Source: Trichostrongylus colubriformis
Lineage: Eukaryota; Nematoda; Chromadorea; Rhabditida; Trichostrongylidae
Assembly: GCA_963978905.1 (NCBI GenBank)
Contig: OZ022258.1
Span: 51,816,591-51,880,590 of the forward strand
Direction: 5' to 3'
Length of the DNA: 64,000 nt
Below, in pieces: positions 25,373 through 36,237 of this stretch. Below the pieces are notes generated by a model. That model saw nothing but the letters and a program-made list of their open reading frames with translations, was not told the origin of the DNA and ran no database searches. Made by a program: the position numbers and the translations under genes. Numbering within the stretch: position 1 is the first letter of the stretch; the number at the start of each line of letters is the position of its first letter.

Positions 25373-27054
25373 CATCCAATCAGCTGCATAAAAGATGATC
25401 GTAATAGTGGAAAAAATACAGTAAGAAGAGTGCCATCTCGATCGGTTTCGAGTCACCGTAGACGAACTCCAAAAAATCAAGTTTTTCATTCCGCGCGCTA
25501 GGTAAAATTAGAGCCAAGTCCAAGAACTTATGATTTAGCCTATAAAATTCGTCCCAGACTTCTACGAAAACTCTCTGTGAACCGTCCTCTCCCGTGTGAA
25601 CTGAAAGTAAGACTTTTCCTAAACAAAAAGACCACTGACCTGAGGCATCGTTTGATGACGGTTCTGGAGTACTCGCGATCAGCTCCACATTCACACTGCA
25701 AAAGGGTTTGTGAACATGGGAATTTCGAGGAACTTGGAGAAATGTAGGCATAATCTGCTCTTACTATGGATTAATACTCGAAGAAAAAAGGACGCAGTAT
25801 TTCGGCCAGCCGCTGAAACTACATGAAGCGTGATACATAACGCGGCACCGGGGGAATGGCTGAAAACCTAAGTATCGGGGACAGGACACTCCCAGGCGTC
25901 GAAGAAAATAGCCGCTTCAGTACGACCCCTCCCCTCTACGAGAATCCAATACGACCCCCCTCTTTGACCTCCATCAGTCACTATTGTCGGATTGTATACT
26001 TACAATATGTATGTTTTATTGCCATGTGTTCTCACCTGAAGCAAGAAAAAATAGTTATCTCACACATCCCCACACGGATTCGCTGTGAAATAACCTTCGC
26101 TCCTCATCTGCTTGGGGAAAGTTTTCTAGAGAAAGATCTAGTGTTTATCTGTGACCTCTGCAGGCACGACCTCCCTCGTTCGCGGTCAAGTACGACACCC
26201 TATCGAGGAATTCTCGACTCCCGGTGTACCCTAATCGGGGACCCTATTTTACCCGCCGTTTTCGAAGCGAACGCGTTTTCCGGCGCGCCGCATCATCGAC
26301 ATCTCAAGCCACACGAATATGTCATGTATGGCAGTCTCGCGAGCAGTAGCAGATTTCCCTCGGAGCCTGCCTAATAGGAGTTAATCCATCTGCTTCGAGG
26401 ACACGCTAGGCCTATTGAAAAAAGCCTTCCACCTTAAAAGGCGAAATCAAAGTAAACGTGCAGCATGTCTCAAAACGAGGCATGACTCTTTATTCCTACA
26501 GTCGTACTGAAGGAGAAGGCTGGCTGTATTGTCTGAAGAAGAGGTCTCACTTCGTTTCAATATACTCGATCAGTGCCATCCATTCACGAATGGCAAGCTC
26601 ATTGTTCCATGCCGGAATGACTGGAGGTTCTATCAAAGCGGGTATGTCAGCAGGAACCTAAATTATTGAATCAAAACTTCTTTGGATTTACTTCGCTTAC
26701 CCCTAAGTTTTCAACGAGACATTATTACGCTAGCTTCAATCCACAATTATCAAGCATGAGCGAACCTTCTTATTCCATCCATTTGATTAAAAAATCGTGA
26801 TTCGTACCTCGATAGAGCTCGAAGTAACTGCTTCTTCGGCCTGATGACCATCTGACACATCGTTCGTGAAAACGACTTCGAGACCCAGACCGTTCTGAAT
26901 ATCAATGTGCCGGATATTTTAAAAATATTCTTTTTGGTTTGGATGGCGATTCCCTCCAGGGGTAAATGAGATCAGAGGTTTCTGACAAGCCACCCAATTA
27001 TTCTTCTTTAAACTGAGTATTATCAGATCTTTTTCTCTTTTTATTCCTTATACT
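25373..27054. other. Spacer without a supported gene
   Basis: A 172-codon plus-strand frame (25856-26374) has no recognised motif, no exon-like boundary and no family resemblance. A 56-base exon-like segment at 25640-25695 on the minus strand has a good acceptor and a phase compatible with the zinc-finger exon at 22925, but its sequence does not complete a finger well. Confidence 0.4.
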
Positions 27055-27420
27055 GAAGGGGTAAAAAGAATGCGAGAACTGGAATAAATGTTCTTAAAAA
27101 AAAGGTACAGTTCCTTCCAGAGGGGTGATGTGCTACGAAACTCGCGTTGAAAAACTGGTGCGTGGGATCTTATCAAGACCCGCAGCACTGCCAGTCGTGC
27201 CGCGGTTCATCCCCTGGAGGAGTTGCCGGCGAGGGCCGGACAACTTTAGCGCCAGGCTGATTTAGCCTCACCCGTCTGGAATCTACCTCACCGGCTAGTG
27301 ACGCAGAGCAGAAGGGGGTTTCGGATTCCAACTTCTCGAGTGCCTTCAGGTGTCTTAAAGTGTAGAACACGGAATCGCCTTAGGACCTCACTACACAGAA
27401 CGATCCTGTCAAGCACGCAT
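27055..27420 (-). repeat. Dispersed repeat, copy A
   Basis: Read on the minus strand, this stretch matches 46080-46430 and 62100-62420 in order: CTGCGTCACTA, GAGGCTAAATCAGCC, TTGATAAGATC, GCGAGTTTCG and TTCTCGCATTC blocks. No inverted ends or protein are evident. It could be a short interspersed element or a fragment of a larger transposon. Confidence 0.6.
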
Positions 27421-27540
27421 CGCGTCACATGTGGCGTGCCGCGGCGGGAAATCTGACGTGAGGCTACACAGCCTATGATCAGTAGCGGCCAGTAGGATCA
27501 CTCCCTCGGAGCCCATCCACCCGAAGGTAGACCAACAGAC

Positions 27541-27692
27541 CACCGTCAGATTTCGTGATTGTGCGATTTTGCGGTATCGCACTTTCGCACGCGATACTGC
27601 GACCATGAGATCTTGCATTGCCGCAACTTCGCGTGCGGAGCCGCGACCCCGCAAAATCGCAAAATTTATCAGACAGTGAGTGTGACGGCGGC
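27541..27692. repeat. Palindromic GC-rich MITE, TGCGATTTTGCG family
   Basis: This second copy of the family at 16649-16779 shares CGCACTTTCGCACGCGATAC and GCCGCAACTTCGCGTGCGGA, with inverted ends CCGTCAGATTT and its partner near 27670-27692. Confidence 0.7.
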
Positions 27693-28415
27693 CTTACTGT
27701 TCACAAAGTTTTGATGTGTTGTGATGACAACCGTAACACATGCTTACAAGCAATTTTCCGAAAAGTGCTTCATCGAGCCCTGGATACAATTTGATAACAG
27801 CGTACTTATGACCAACTTGTGGAGTTGCCTGAAAATATTCCAATGACAAAAGCGCACAAAGAAATGCATGACTACTTGGGAAAAGAACGTCTCATGCAAA
27901 GATCTAGAGACCTGATATGATTTCGCCCCCTATTCAAGCTCTTTTATGAGCAGCTTCGAGTCCATCTGAGCAAGGGAAAGTGGCCACATAAACTCCAGAC
28001 CTCTTCACCATAACCTTTCTTCCAATGTCCTACAGTGGCACAGAAAGAATCTGTTTACGAAACCAAACGTGCTCGCTTCCTTCACCTCACTTTTCATTTA
28101 TCAGTCGCTCTAGGAGGTGGTGAGATCAAATTTTATCCATATGTAGAGGCTCTTTTGAATATCGCACCAACAGATGTGCTCTTTCCCGCCCCCCCCCCCC
28201 TCCTCCCCCTCCCCCGCCAACAGTGAACAGACCACGCCCATCACGTAGCGAGTGTTTATTTTTGGTAACTTTCCTCACCAGCGAGCAAGCAGGTCAGTAC
28301 ACGTGTTCAGTCCCACAGACAACCCATTTATGAATGAAGGGAACACGTCAGCTTATCTGCCGAAGCTTTAGATGCAATAGTAATCTCCAAGCCCCACAAC
28401 AAAGTAATAGGCGCA

Positions 28416-28622
28416 GGTGCTATCGCAATGAGGGGGGGGGGCATCCACTACTGGACCCTATTTTTAGCTAAACCAAGAAGGAAAAAGGAGCCCCTTCCGC
28501 CCTCCTTCAAGGCTTAGGAAAGAATATACGCTTGAATGTGTAGAGTGAACCCAAAAAAATCTTTCAGAAGTACTCAGGTGTGAAACTTTTTGTGAAATGC
28601 CCCTCCCCATTGCGATAGCACC
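28416..28622. mobile_element. hAT-type MITE with perfect 8-bp target duplication
   Basis: This 207-bp element has ends GGTGCTATCGCAATG and CATTGCGATAGCACC. It is flanked by taggcgca on both sides (28408-28415, 28623-28630). An 8-bp duplication is characteristic of hAT elements. A 10-base G run sits just inside the left end. Other copies are at 47788-47948, 48719-48963 and 49845-50059. The long minus-strand frame at 28464-28946 merely reads through it. Confidence 0.85.
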
Positions 28623-30414
28623 TAGGCGCACTGAGTAATGAGTGTGTTCACAACAAATTTTCACTAGTGGTCCCTTCTCTTCCTCCTCGAGGTCACGCCA
28701 CGCACAGAAAAAGTAAAGCTGTTCAAAACTGCAAAAAAATACTGAACCCCTCTTCATCATCAACACAGACTCACTTACCGGATACGTGCATAGATTCCCG
28801 AAAATTTCATGATTTCCGCTCAACTTGTCAACCCTTCCTTTTTTTTCAAGTGAGAAGTCAGATAAGATTGTTATGTATCCACTTCGACGTCTAAACCCTA
28901 CCCGGTGCCTTTTCTGAGAAAGAACCACTTCCATAAGTTTACCCACACGTATTTAAATCCAAAGTTGTTTGCATTTGAGAAGCAGCCATCGGAAACCTAC
29001 CATTCCTCTAAGTTGAAATAACCTACGCCACCGATCGGCAAGCCGTACAGAACGGAAATTGCGAGTGAGTGGCGCCGATACGCCATTATCACTGACGAAA
29101 TCAGCGCCCCCACGAAGCACTCCACGAGTTTAGCCACGGCATAAACGCGAACCATGCAGTGAAGTCGATCAACAGAGGGGATTTAGTGTGAAATTCCTGG
29201 ACAGGATTGGGTTACGATATGGACAGCTATTCAGATACAGAACAGCTGACCGAAAGGATTTAGACACCCTGGTCATTTGCCTGAAATTCTCATGTATCCA
29301 CATAGCCCGACAGCTACCCAAGTAATACTGTGGGAGACGATTAAACAGGTCCCAAAGCTTTTCGACATAGACATTATTTATGTAAGCAAGGTATATTTTC
29401 GAAGAGCAGAGACTTAGTTCTCCAGTTTTCGAGCACAAAGCTCATTCAATGTGGAGTTGAAATCTGCCACCACGGGAATCCCTAGAGAACTTGGAACAGC
29501 CAATGAGGATGAGCGACAGGACACTCGAAGTGAGTCACCGCAACGACAGATGCCTCTCCACTTCCGTGTGCGAAGGGACAACAGCGAGGTGCGGCATCCT
29601 TGATCTAACCCGAGTGAGCTTAGGGAGCTTAGGGTTCAGTGTGGCCGGTGGGTGGGATGGGGGGGGGGGGGAAGAGAGAGAGAGAGAGACGTGGCTTGCC
29701 ATGCCGGCAGCATCGTTCTTGTATTTTGGGCTCACACAGATTTACCTAGGTGTTTTCAGAGAAGGAGCGTCGTCAGCAATCTCCTGAGGCGTGACAGCAA
29801 GCCGCGTCCCCCCCCCCCCCCAAACCAACATCGACTCACCTGTCGCATACTCTGACAGACTGGAACCCTGAGGCCAATATTAGGCTTCGCGATTTCATGC
29901 CGCAGCGACTTCGCACAGGGGCGTTGCAGAGCCGCGTGCGACAGCCTCCGTAGCTCACACCATCACGTCGCACACTAAACGCGCCCACGTGTGCAAAACG
30001 GAAACTGCAGAAAGGGGGTAGATAGTTATCGATCGCGGAGTCTCGAAGAAGTGTTTTTGTGGAAATGCGAAATTATGGACTTCCATTTCTCTGGTTTCTC
30101 GACTACACAGAGCCTGGGAATCGATACATATCTAATCCTTTTCCGCACATCCCATGATTCTTCTCACAAAAACGTGATTTCAGCGATTCTCCCGATCGAT
30201 AAGTAACTTTATTATGTTCCAATGATTCCGCAAAAACGAAAATTCCACCTTTAGATACTACCTGAAACTGCAAAATATGGTTATCCCCAAGCACCGAGCC
30301 ACTTTACCACCCCTTGCATTCTCAATGGAAAAATGGTACCAATAATTAAGAACTTCCATCTACGGTAACTCCCTGCGTACACCTGACAGAATAAAGAGTC
30401 AAAAGGTAACATAC
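28623..30414. other. Spacer with G/C tracts, no supported gene
   Basis: The stretch holds a poly(G) run followed by a GA repeat (29659-29690) and a 14-base poly(C) run (29808-29821). Frames here have no exon-like boundaries or recognised motifs. Confidence 0.45.
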
Positions 30415-32414
30415 TTACTTACTTTGATACTTTGATACTTTGATGGTCCTTCTGCTGGCGGTCTTCTCAGCGGGGACCACAGCTCATCCACACCGCCCGA
30501 TTTTTGGCGACTTGCATCCAATGTAGGCCGCGTTCTCTGAAACACTTGTAAAACGAATCGGCCCACCGTGTCGGCGGTCGTCCTAGCGGTCTCCTTTTGT
30601 CTCGTGGAAGCCACTCTGTGACGCGGAGACTCCATCTGTCATCATCACGGCGAAGTAAGTGGCCAGCCCAGCGGTGTTTCGAATGTGCCATGTATTGCAG
30701 AGGATCTTTCAAACGCGATCTCTCTTTCAAATCCGAGCTTCGCAATCCTTGCTTCCATTGTTGATGCCGACTGATCTTCAGAAAGCATCTTTCCAATGCA
30801 CGATGAGCCGTCTGCATGGCCTTAGCGATTGTTTTGTTTTCGGGCCAAGTCTCGGTCGCGTAGCACAACGCGGGCAATACTGAAGCGTTGAATATCGAGG
30901 CCCTGAGGTCTGGATCATTTACCTGATCCGTTACTTCGCGAATCGATCCAAAAGCTGCCCATGCAGCGCGTCTCCTGCGGTTTATTTCAGGAGTGATGTT
31001 GTTCGCCATGTTCAGCTCTCTTCCCAGATACACGTAGGAATCGACTCTTTGAAGAGCTTTTCCTGCTAGCTTTACCGTTCCCGTTTCGCACCACTGGTTC
31101 ACCATCAGCTGCGTTTTAGACATATTCATTTCCAAGCCGATCTTCAACCCTGTCGCGTTGAGTTCGTTTACCATCTCTTCCATTTCGGCGACGCTGCTAG
31201 ATACCAGAACGATGTCATCAGCAAAGCGGAGGTTGCTAATTCTTCTCCCATCGACAAGATATCCTTTGTTTTCCCAATCAAGGGTTGACATCGCATATTG
31301 TAGTGCAGCCGTAAATAATTTAGGAGATATCGTGTCTCCTTGCCGTACTCCTTTCTCGATGGAGACCCTCATTGGGCGCTCGAACAATCGGATCGTTGTT
31401 GAGGTGTTCGACATGCACTGCTCAAGCAGGCGGATGTAGGCAGGAGGAATTCCGGCTTGCACAAGGGCGTTCAGAACAGCGTTAACCTCCACCGAATCGA
31501 ATGCTTTCTTATAGTCCACAAAAACGAGGACTAAAGGAAGATGGTACTCTCGGCTCCTCTCAATGAGCTGGGTGATTGCTTGAATGTTATCCATGCACGA
31601 AAAGTTTTTCCTGAATCCTGTCTGCTCCAGTGGCTGATATTCATCTAAAGCGCGCTCCATTCGGTTGAGCAGTATCTTCGTAAACGTTTTGTACATGACT
31701 GAGAGCAGGCTGATGGGTCGGTAGTTAACTATGTCTTCCCGCTGACCTTTCTTGAAAAGAAGAACTGTCTTTGAATCCTTCCACTGCTCTGGAACTTCCC
31801 TTAACTTGAGGTAGTGGTTGAAGTGCTTCACTAGAAGAGTATGAAGAGCGGTATTCCCAGCTCGGAGCAAATCCGCAGAGATATTGTCCGGGCCTGGAGC
31901 AGTTCCTTTCTTCATGCTTCTTATCGCATTGGCAACTTCTGATTCCAGAATAGTGGGAGGGTCTTCATCCGGCGGTATCGGGCATCTTGGAACAACTGTG
32001 GAGGAGCGGAAGAGTTCAGTGTAGAAATCATGAACGATATTCTCCATTGCTCTTCTGGATGTTTGTACTCTCCCTTCTTTGTCCATGAGAGCTGACATGA
32101 TGGTCTTTTGATCATTGAGATCGCGCTTACAGCGTTTTATGCTTGATCTTGTTTCCGCCGTTACGAGGAGCTTGGTTCTCCTATACATTCGAAGCGACTC
32201 CTTGACAGCTACGCGACATGCCTTGTTGATGACAACTTTGTCCAGGTGAGTGGCGGCAGGATCTTGTTTCACAGCTCTCCGTTTTTCCAAGAGTTCAATG
32301 GCAAGAGCATTCAATCTTGGAGCAGGAACTGGCTGTGAGTAACGCGAGGCATCTGCGCATTTTAGCAAGCCCTGGACTAGGCGTTCGTAATCTTCCGTTG
32401 GAAAGGTAACATAC
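30402..32414 (-). mobile_element. 5'-truncated RTE non-LTR retrotransposon
   Basis: The insertion spans about 30415-32401 and is bounded by a perfect 13-bp duplication, aaaggtaacatac (30402-30414 and 32402-32414). On the minus strand the 3' end is a short tail of TATCAAAG and AAGT repeats only about 50 bp after the stop codon, typical of RTE elements. The coding frame is open right up to the 5' breakpoint, where the endonuclease should be, so truncation happened during target-primed reverse transcription. The intact duplication and frame indicate a recent insertion. Confidence 0.92.
30467..32368 (-). CDS. RTE reverse transcriptase, N-terminus missing
   Basis: The 633-residue frame has no stops. 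It encodes the RT and C-terminal parts of an RTE polyprotein, which copies element RNA into a nicked target. Visible blocks: APGPDNISADLLRAG near 157-171, NYRPISLLSVMYK near 215-227, motif A FVDYKKAFDSV (283-293), motif B GVRQGDTISPKLF (340-352) and the catalytic FADDIVLV (382-389), then YVYLGREL. The C-terminal RRPLGRPPTRWAD motif is usual in this family. Both motif C aspartates and the motif A aspartate are present, so the RT could be active, but the apurinic endonuclease is absent. The start is not a true initiator; the frame continues upstream to the truncation point. Confidence 0.93.
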   Translation of the reverse strand: MLKCADASRYSQPVPAPRLNALAIELLEKRRAVKQDPAATHLDKVVINKACRVAVKESLRMYRRTKLLVTAETRSSIKRCKRDLNDQKTIMSALMDKEGRVQTSRRAMENIVHDFYTELFRSSTVVPRCPIPPDEDPPTILESEVANAIRSMKKGTAPGPDNISADLLRAGNTALHTLLVKHFNHYLKLREVPEQWKDSKTVLLFKKGQREDIVNYRPISLLSVMYKTFTKILLNRMERALDEYQPLEQTGFRKNFSCMDNIQAITQLIERSREYHLPLVLVFVDYKKAFDSVEVNAVLNALVQAGIPPAYIRLLEQCMSNTSTTIRLFERPMRVSIEKGVRQGDTISPKLFTAALQYAMSTLDWENKGYLVDGRRISNLRFADDIVLVSSSVAEMEEMVNELNATGLKIGLEMNMSKTQLMVNQWCETGTVKLAGKALQRVDSYVYLGRELNMANNITPEINRRRRAAWAAFGSIREVTDQVNDPDLRASIFNASVLPALCYATETWPENKTIAKAMQTAHRALERCFLKISRHQQWKQGLRSSDLKERSRLKDPLQYMAHSKHRWAGHLLRRDDDRWSLRVTEWLPRDKRRPLGRPPTRWADSFYKCFRERGLHWMQVAKNRAVWMSCGPR

Positions 32415-32700
32415 GTAAAATGAATTTTTTGAAAAAGCCACTCTACCTCATAGCAGTACGCAATTTCCCGTCAAGAGGACGCGATATTTCACAACTAATT
32501 TTCAAGTCATCACGTATTTTCCTCCCTGTTATTCCTCTTCAGGTCACTCTTGCAGCAGACTCTTTTTTACCTTTAATTCTGTTTTTCTATCATGTATTTT
32601 TTGATATCATTTCTATCTGCTCAATTAATTAAGGACTAAAACGCACGTACGTGAGCTAGTTCACCCTTTAATCTAATCATTAATTGCTTTTATCATGATA

Positions 32701-32708
32701 CTTTCAAG
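32701..32708 (+). promoter_or_regulatory. Possible trans-splice acceptor of the POMP-like gene
   Basis: CTTTCAAG ends 14 bases before the ATG at 32723. It is a slightly weak 3' splice site in the position expected for spliced-leader addition. Confidence 0.3.
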
Positions 32709-32722
32709 TAGATAAAGTTGGG

Positions 32723-34257
32723 ATGTCACTACTCAGTTTGTCGACTCGTCAGCCGGATCTCTTAGCCCAGACAGGCACGGAAGAAGAACACTTCAAGCAA
32801 ACTCCCGATGCTACTAGACTTAACTTGGAAGCACCTAAAAATGTATTTCCGACTTTTCTCCTTCTTTAAATTTTTTTTTGCTATGTGCTTTTAATACGGC
32901 GGTTATCCTTCTTTTCAGACAGCAGCTGCTGTTCCTCATGAGTTAGCCAGTGAGGAATCGCGGACTCGGAATCGAGTCGTCGATTATGTGAATGCGCAGA
33001 GGATGCTTGGTGGCACCGCACACGCGGAGCAGTTACTGCTGTAAGTTTCCACATTCTTCCTTAAGAGTGCTAGTTTAAATCTTGAAAACGAAATAGCTTC
33101 CTTTGTCGGGTCTTTGTTCCTGCCAGGCAGTTTTTCCTGTTCGCTCGTGGGATCACAAAAACGGCAAAGTGATATTTGGGTATTGATTTGGAGGATCACA
33201 TTCGCAAACATGCAATTTTGCGGTTTTTGAGTCAAATCTTACCTATCTCAATGTATCTGGTCCTTTTCGAAAATCGCGAACCACATTGAGTGTACTATAA
33301 ACAAAGCCTCATGATGCGTCATGTCTCTCCGTCTGCATATGAGCATTCTATTTTTGTAGCAGTTAAGTTAAAGAAGTGACACTGAATCCCCAGGTACGGT
33401 GTGAAGTTACTGCTGCCTTTTTTACTTCGACTTCCTGCTGGCTAGATCTAAAATGACTTTGTCTGTTACTTACTTAGCTGTTTTGGGACAATTTTCTCAA
33501 AAGAGAGGAATCGTCGAGGCCTATAGCATTTTTGTCGTAAGATTTCTAGAGTTGAGTCTTTGCTTGGAAATCCATTTATTCCATCAATGTATGAATACCA
33601 AAAATATTCTCACTTGCATAGGGTCGAAGCGATATTGAAGGCCGAAAAATTGTGAAGTTGTTTGCCGTTAATATTTTATCAGCGAATTGTCATCAGAAGA
33701 TACATATGTAGATATAGCTTCTCATGTACACATAAGGGAATTTCATGTGTGTAGGTCGTCATTTTCTGGGACAATTGTTTCGAAACAGCATTAGTTTACA
33801 TTGGCATCAAAAGTAAAGGAGGTGTTAATCCCGCAATCGTGGTGTTAGGAGAATGCGATCCGGCTTATACATTGACTTGCGTGGGTCAGCCACTAGCCAT
33901 TTTTTCTCCTCCTGAACGGCTGGTACCAGTTCACCTACCTTGGAGGAATGAAAGGCTTGGTTGGCATGGACGGTCATAAATCCCTGTATCGTGTGTGTGG
34001 GAGTGCGCCCAGCTGTCACTATACCACTTGTGCCCGCAAGTAGAGGAATACTAGAAAGAAACAGCTTTCCTGATTTCCCATCTCTGGTCTTTTTCAGTAT
34101 GTATTCTTTCAGAGAGCTGAACTCGGCGGCACAAATTAATCGCGGTCCAGATGGGGTTTTCGAGTCATCGCGTCTTCATTGGGACATGCTTTTAGGAAGA
34201 GACGAAAGAATCTTTCCATCTGATTATCTCAATTTCGATTCTAAAATGAAATTCTAA
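32723..34257 (+). CDS. POMP: Proteasome maturation protein, POMP/UMP1-like
   Basis: Three exons (32723-32842, 32919-33040, 34098-34257) join in phase to encode 133 residues, close to the usual 140 of the family. POMP/UMP1 is a chaperone that binds half-proteasomes in the cytosol and nucleus, helps the beta ring assemble, and is degraded inside the new 20S core. Resemblance is moderate but ordered: VPHELASEES matches the family Pro-His-x-Leu-Glu-x-Ser core, followed by a helix-rich stretch and a C-terminal LLGRDERIFPSDYLN that parallels LRGNDETIGFEDILN in animal POMP. The acidic, poorly conserved N-terminus is also typical. The ATG follows a possible trans-splice acceptor. MED6 starts 897 bp downstream on the same strand, too far for a standard nematode operon pair. 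The RTE insertion lies 309 bp upstream and may affect the promoter. Confidence 0.68.
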
Positions 34258-34396
34258 AGGTGGAGTGCTCCTCCTGGAGTTTTCTGAATTGCACATGCTT
34301 AAAACCCATATTAGCCACAGGGATATCTCACTTTGAAATTTCTGTTGCAGTGTAGCTCATCAACTGCTCCTTTTTGAATTATTCTGTGTTGATATA

Positions 34397-34402
34397 AATA
34401 AA
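34397..34402 (+). terminator. Polyadenylation signal of the POMP-like gene
   Basis: An AATAAA hexamer lies 140 bases after the TAA stop codon. Confidence 0.5.
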
Positions 34403-35142
34403 CGTCAGCATTATAAGTTTTGTTCGTGTTCTTAATTGTGTTTATCATAAATACCTACTGCTTGTATATCCTCATGCGTTTTACACGGTTCATCGTATTA
34501 CTTATGTGGGTGAAACTTTGCTTTTGTAGCAACAACCAGCCATGAATACAATGCGTCCTGGTGCCTCAGGTACGATTCCGTATATTTTCAATGGGGTTAT
34601 AAGAAGTTTTCGAGACTGTTTATTCTCTTTTCTGAGGCAGTATACGTAGAATAAGAGGAAGTATTGCATCAGCACGAAAGATCGCGGCACAGAATGGTGT
34701 GGCTGTCACGTTGAAGAAATTTTTTGTAGCTCACTTTGCTTTGCTGACTTGGCATTGCACTATTGGTCCTAGCCACAGATGATACTTGTCTATCTCACGT
34801 ATCTGTTCTCTTCGCTAGGGGTTCAATTAACTTTTCCATATTTTCTTTTTTGGGCTTATTTAGATAGCGATGCAAGCTGTTTTCGCTTGCTGATGATTGG
34901 ATTTTCCTGATCTAAGCTGCGATGAAACCTCTTCGTTAATCACCGGTTGAGTCATGGCGGAAAGGGCGTAGTTTTCCCGCTAGCTGATATTGTGATGTGA
35001 ACTAAGGTTTTCTTCGAATATCACCGGGCACTCGCTGTTTGCGTAATTCAGTGAAACACTGCTCTTCTTTATTCCACAATAATCCTATCTTAATGACTTC
35101 TTATTTCCATCTAAAATCTTTTTATTTATGGAGAGTTGCAAT

Positions 35143-35152
35143 TTTCGTTCAG
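35143..35152 (+). promoter_or_regulatory. Putative trans-splice acceptor of MED6
   Basis: TTTTCGTTCAG ends two bases before the ATG at 35155. This is the classical nematode position for spliced-leader addition and the reason for choosing 35155 over the in-frame ATG at 35128. Confidence 0.6.
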
Positions 35153-35154
35153 TT

Positions 35155-36237
35155 ATGAGGCCAAATCCACTGCACATCACTTTCAAGAATCCGAATTGGC
35201 CAGCAAATTTCATAACACCTGAGAATGTTCTCGAATATTTCTGCAACTCTGACAATGCATTCTATGACAAAGGATCGTGTAACGAAAATGTGCGAATGCA
35301 GAACATTTCGCGACCATTAGAAGAATGTCTGCTGTGAGTTGCTTTGTATGTTTTTCTTATGGTTAATACCTCTTTTGATCTCTTGATGAGATTCGTAGAT
35401 ATTTGTTGAAATTCAGCTCAATGACTGGAATCCAGTATGTGTTATGGAGTGCGCAACCACCGCTCTATGTGATTTGTAAACATCGACGAAATAATATGCA
35501 AAATGGTATGTGGTTTGTGGGTGCCATTTATTCTGTGAAGATGACCACTCGAGTCCAGCTCCAGTTCAGAATAATGATTTCAGTAACACCACTGGCCTAC
35601 TACTATATAATAAATGGCACTGTTTATCAAGCTCCAGATGTCTATACGTTTGTCCAGTCGCGATTACTTGGTGCTGTCGAACCATTAAAGAACGCTTTCG
35701 ATCAGGTCGTTCAGTATTCGAGGTGAGACTGATTGTCTCGTAATTGGCCATGCCGAAAAATCTCCATCAACGCGTAACTAGCTTATGGTTTATTTAAAAC
35801 ATTTTCAGATATAATGTTGCAAAGGGCTACTATTGGCAGTTTGATAAGAAGCCCGTGGCTAAGAAGGAGGAGGAGAAGGTCTCCCAGTGCACTTCTTATT
35901 TGATCAGTGGTAGTAGTATTCTGTAGAGTGTTTTTCTTTAGTCAGAAGAAGAACAACCGCTGCAAGCACGCAGCACTCACTTCCAGAAAACACGTACTCA
36001 TATGTTGATGCAAAATCTCTTTGAGATGTTCCCTGCTGGGAACGCCGTGGCTATATCGGTTGGTGGCTTTGAGCACTTTTTAATATCAGAAGGAGAGTGA
36101 GCGATATTCAGGAACCTCCTGAAAAGTCGGAACCAATGGACACCGAAGAAAAGCCAGAAACGAATGGAGATGCTGCTGCACAAGCTGCTGAGGCAGCACC
36201 TCCAACTTCCAATGCTTCAGCCGTTAAACCTAAGTAA
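35155..36237 (+). CDS. mdt-6: Mediator complex subunit 6 (MED6)
   Basis: MED6 is a head-module subunit of Mediator, the nuclear complex linking activators to RNA polymerase II. Six exons: 35155-35333, 35417-35505, 35584-35722, 35809-35878, 35942-36058, 36112-36237. All phases join, giving 239 residues, near the family norm of about 250. Family blocks in order are VLEYFCNSDNAFYDKGSCNE, VRMQ, MTGIQYVLWSAQPPLYVI, VTPLAYYYIINGTVYQAPD, a helical block ending in AFDQVVQYSRYN, and KGYYWQF. These follow the animal MED6 pattern with its YYII.G..YQAPD core. The C-terminus is rich in Pro, Glu and Ala (EPPEKSEPMDTEEKPETNG...) and probably disordered. An upstream in-frame ATG at 35128 would add nine residues, but the trans-splice acceptor argues against it. 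The introns are short, and no element interrupts the gene. Confidence 0.93.

Noticed and set aside
25856..26374. 172-codon plus-strand open frame
   Set aside because: No domain, codon pattern or exon boundary supports it. It may be chance or a decayed repeat.
28464..28946. 160-codon minus-strand open frame
   Set aside because: It runs through most of a hAT-type MITE with a defined target duplication, so it is not a gene.
35128..35154. Upstream in-frame ATG for MED6
   Set aside because: A TTTTCGTTCAG trans-splice acceptor lies between it and the ATG at 35155, so the mature mRNA probably lacks it.
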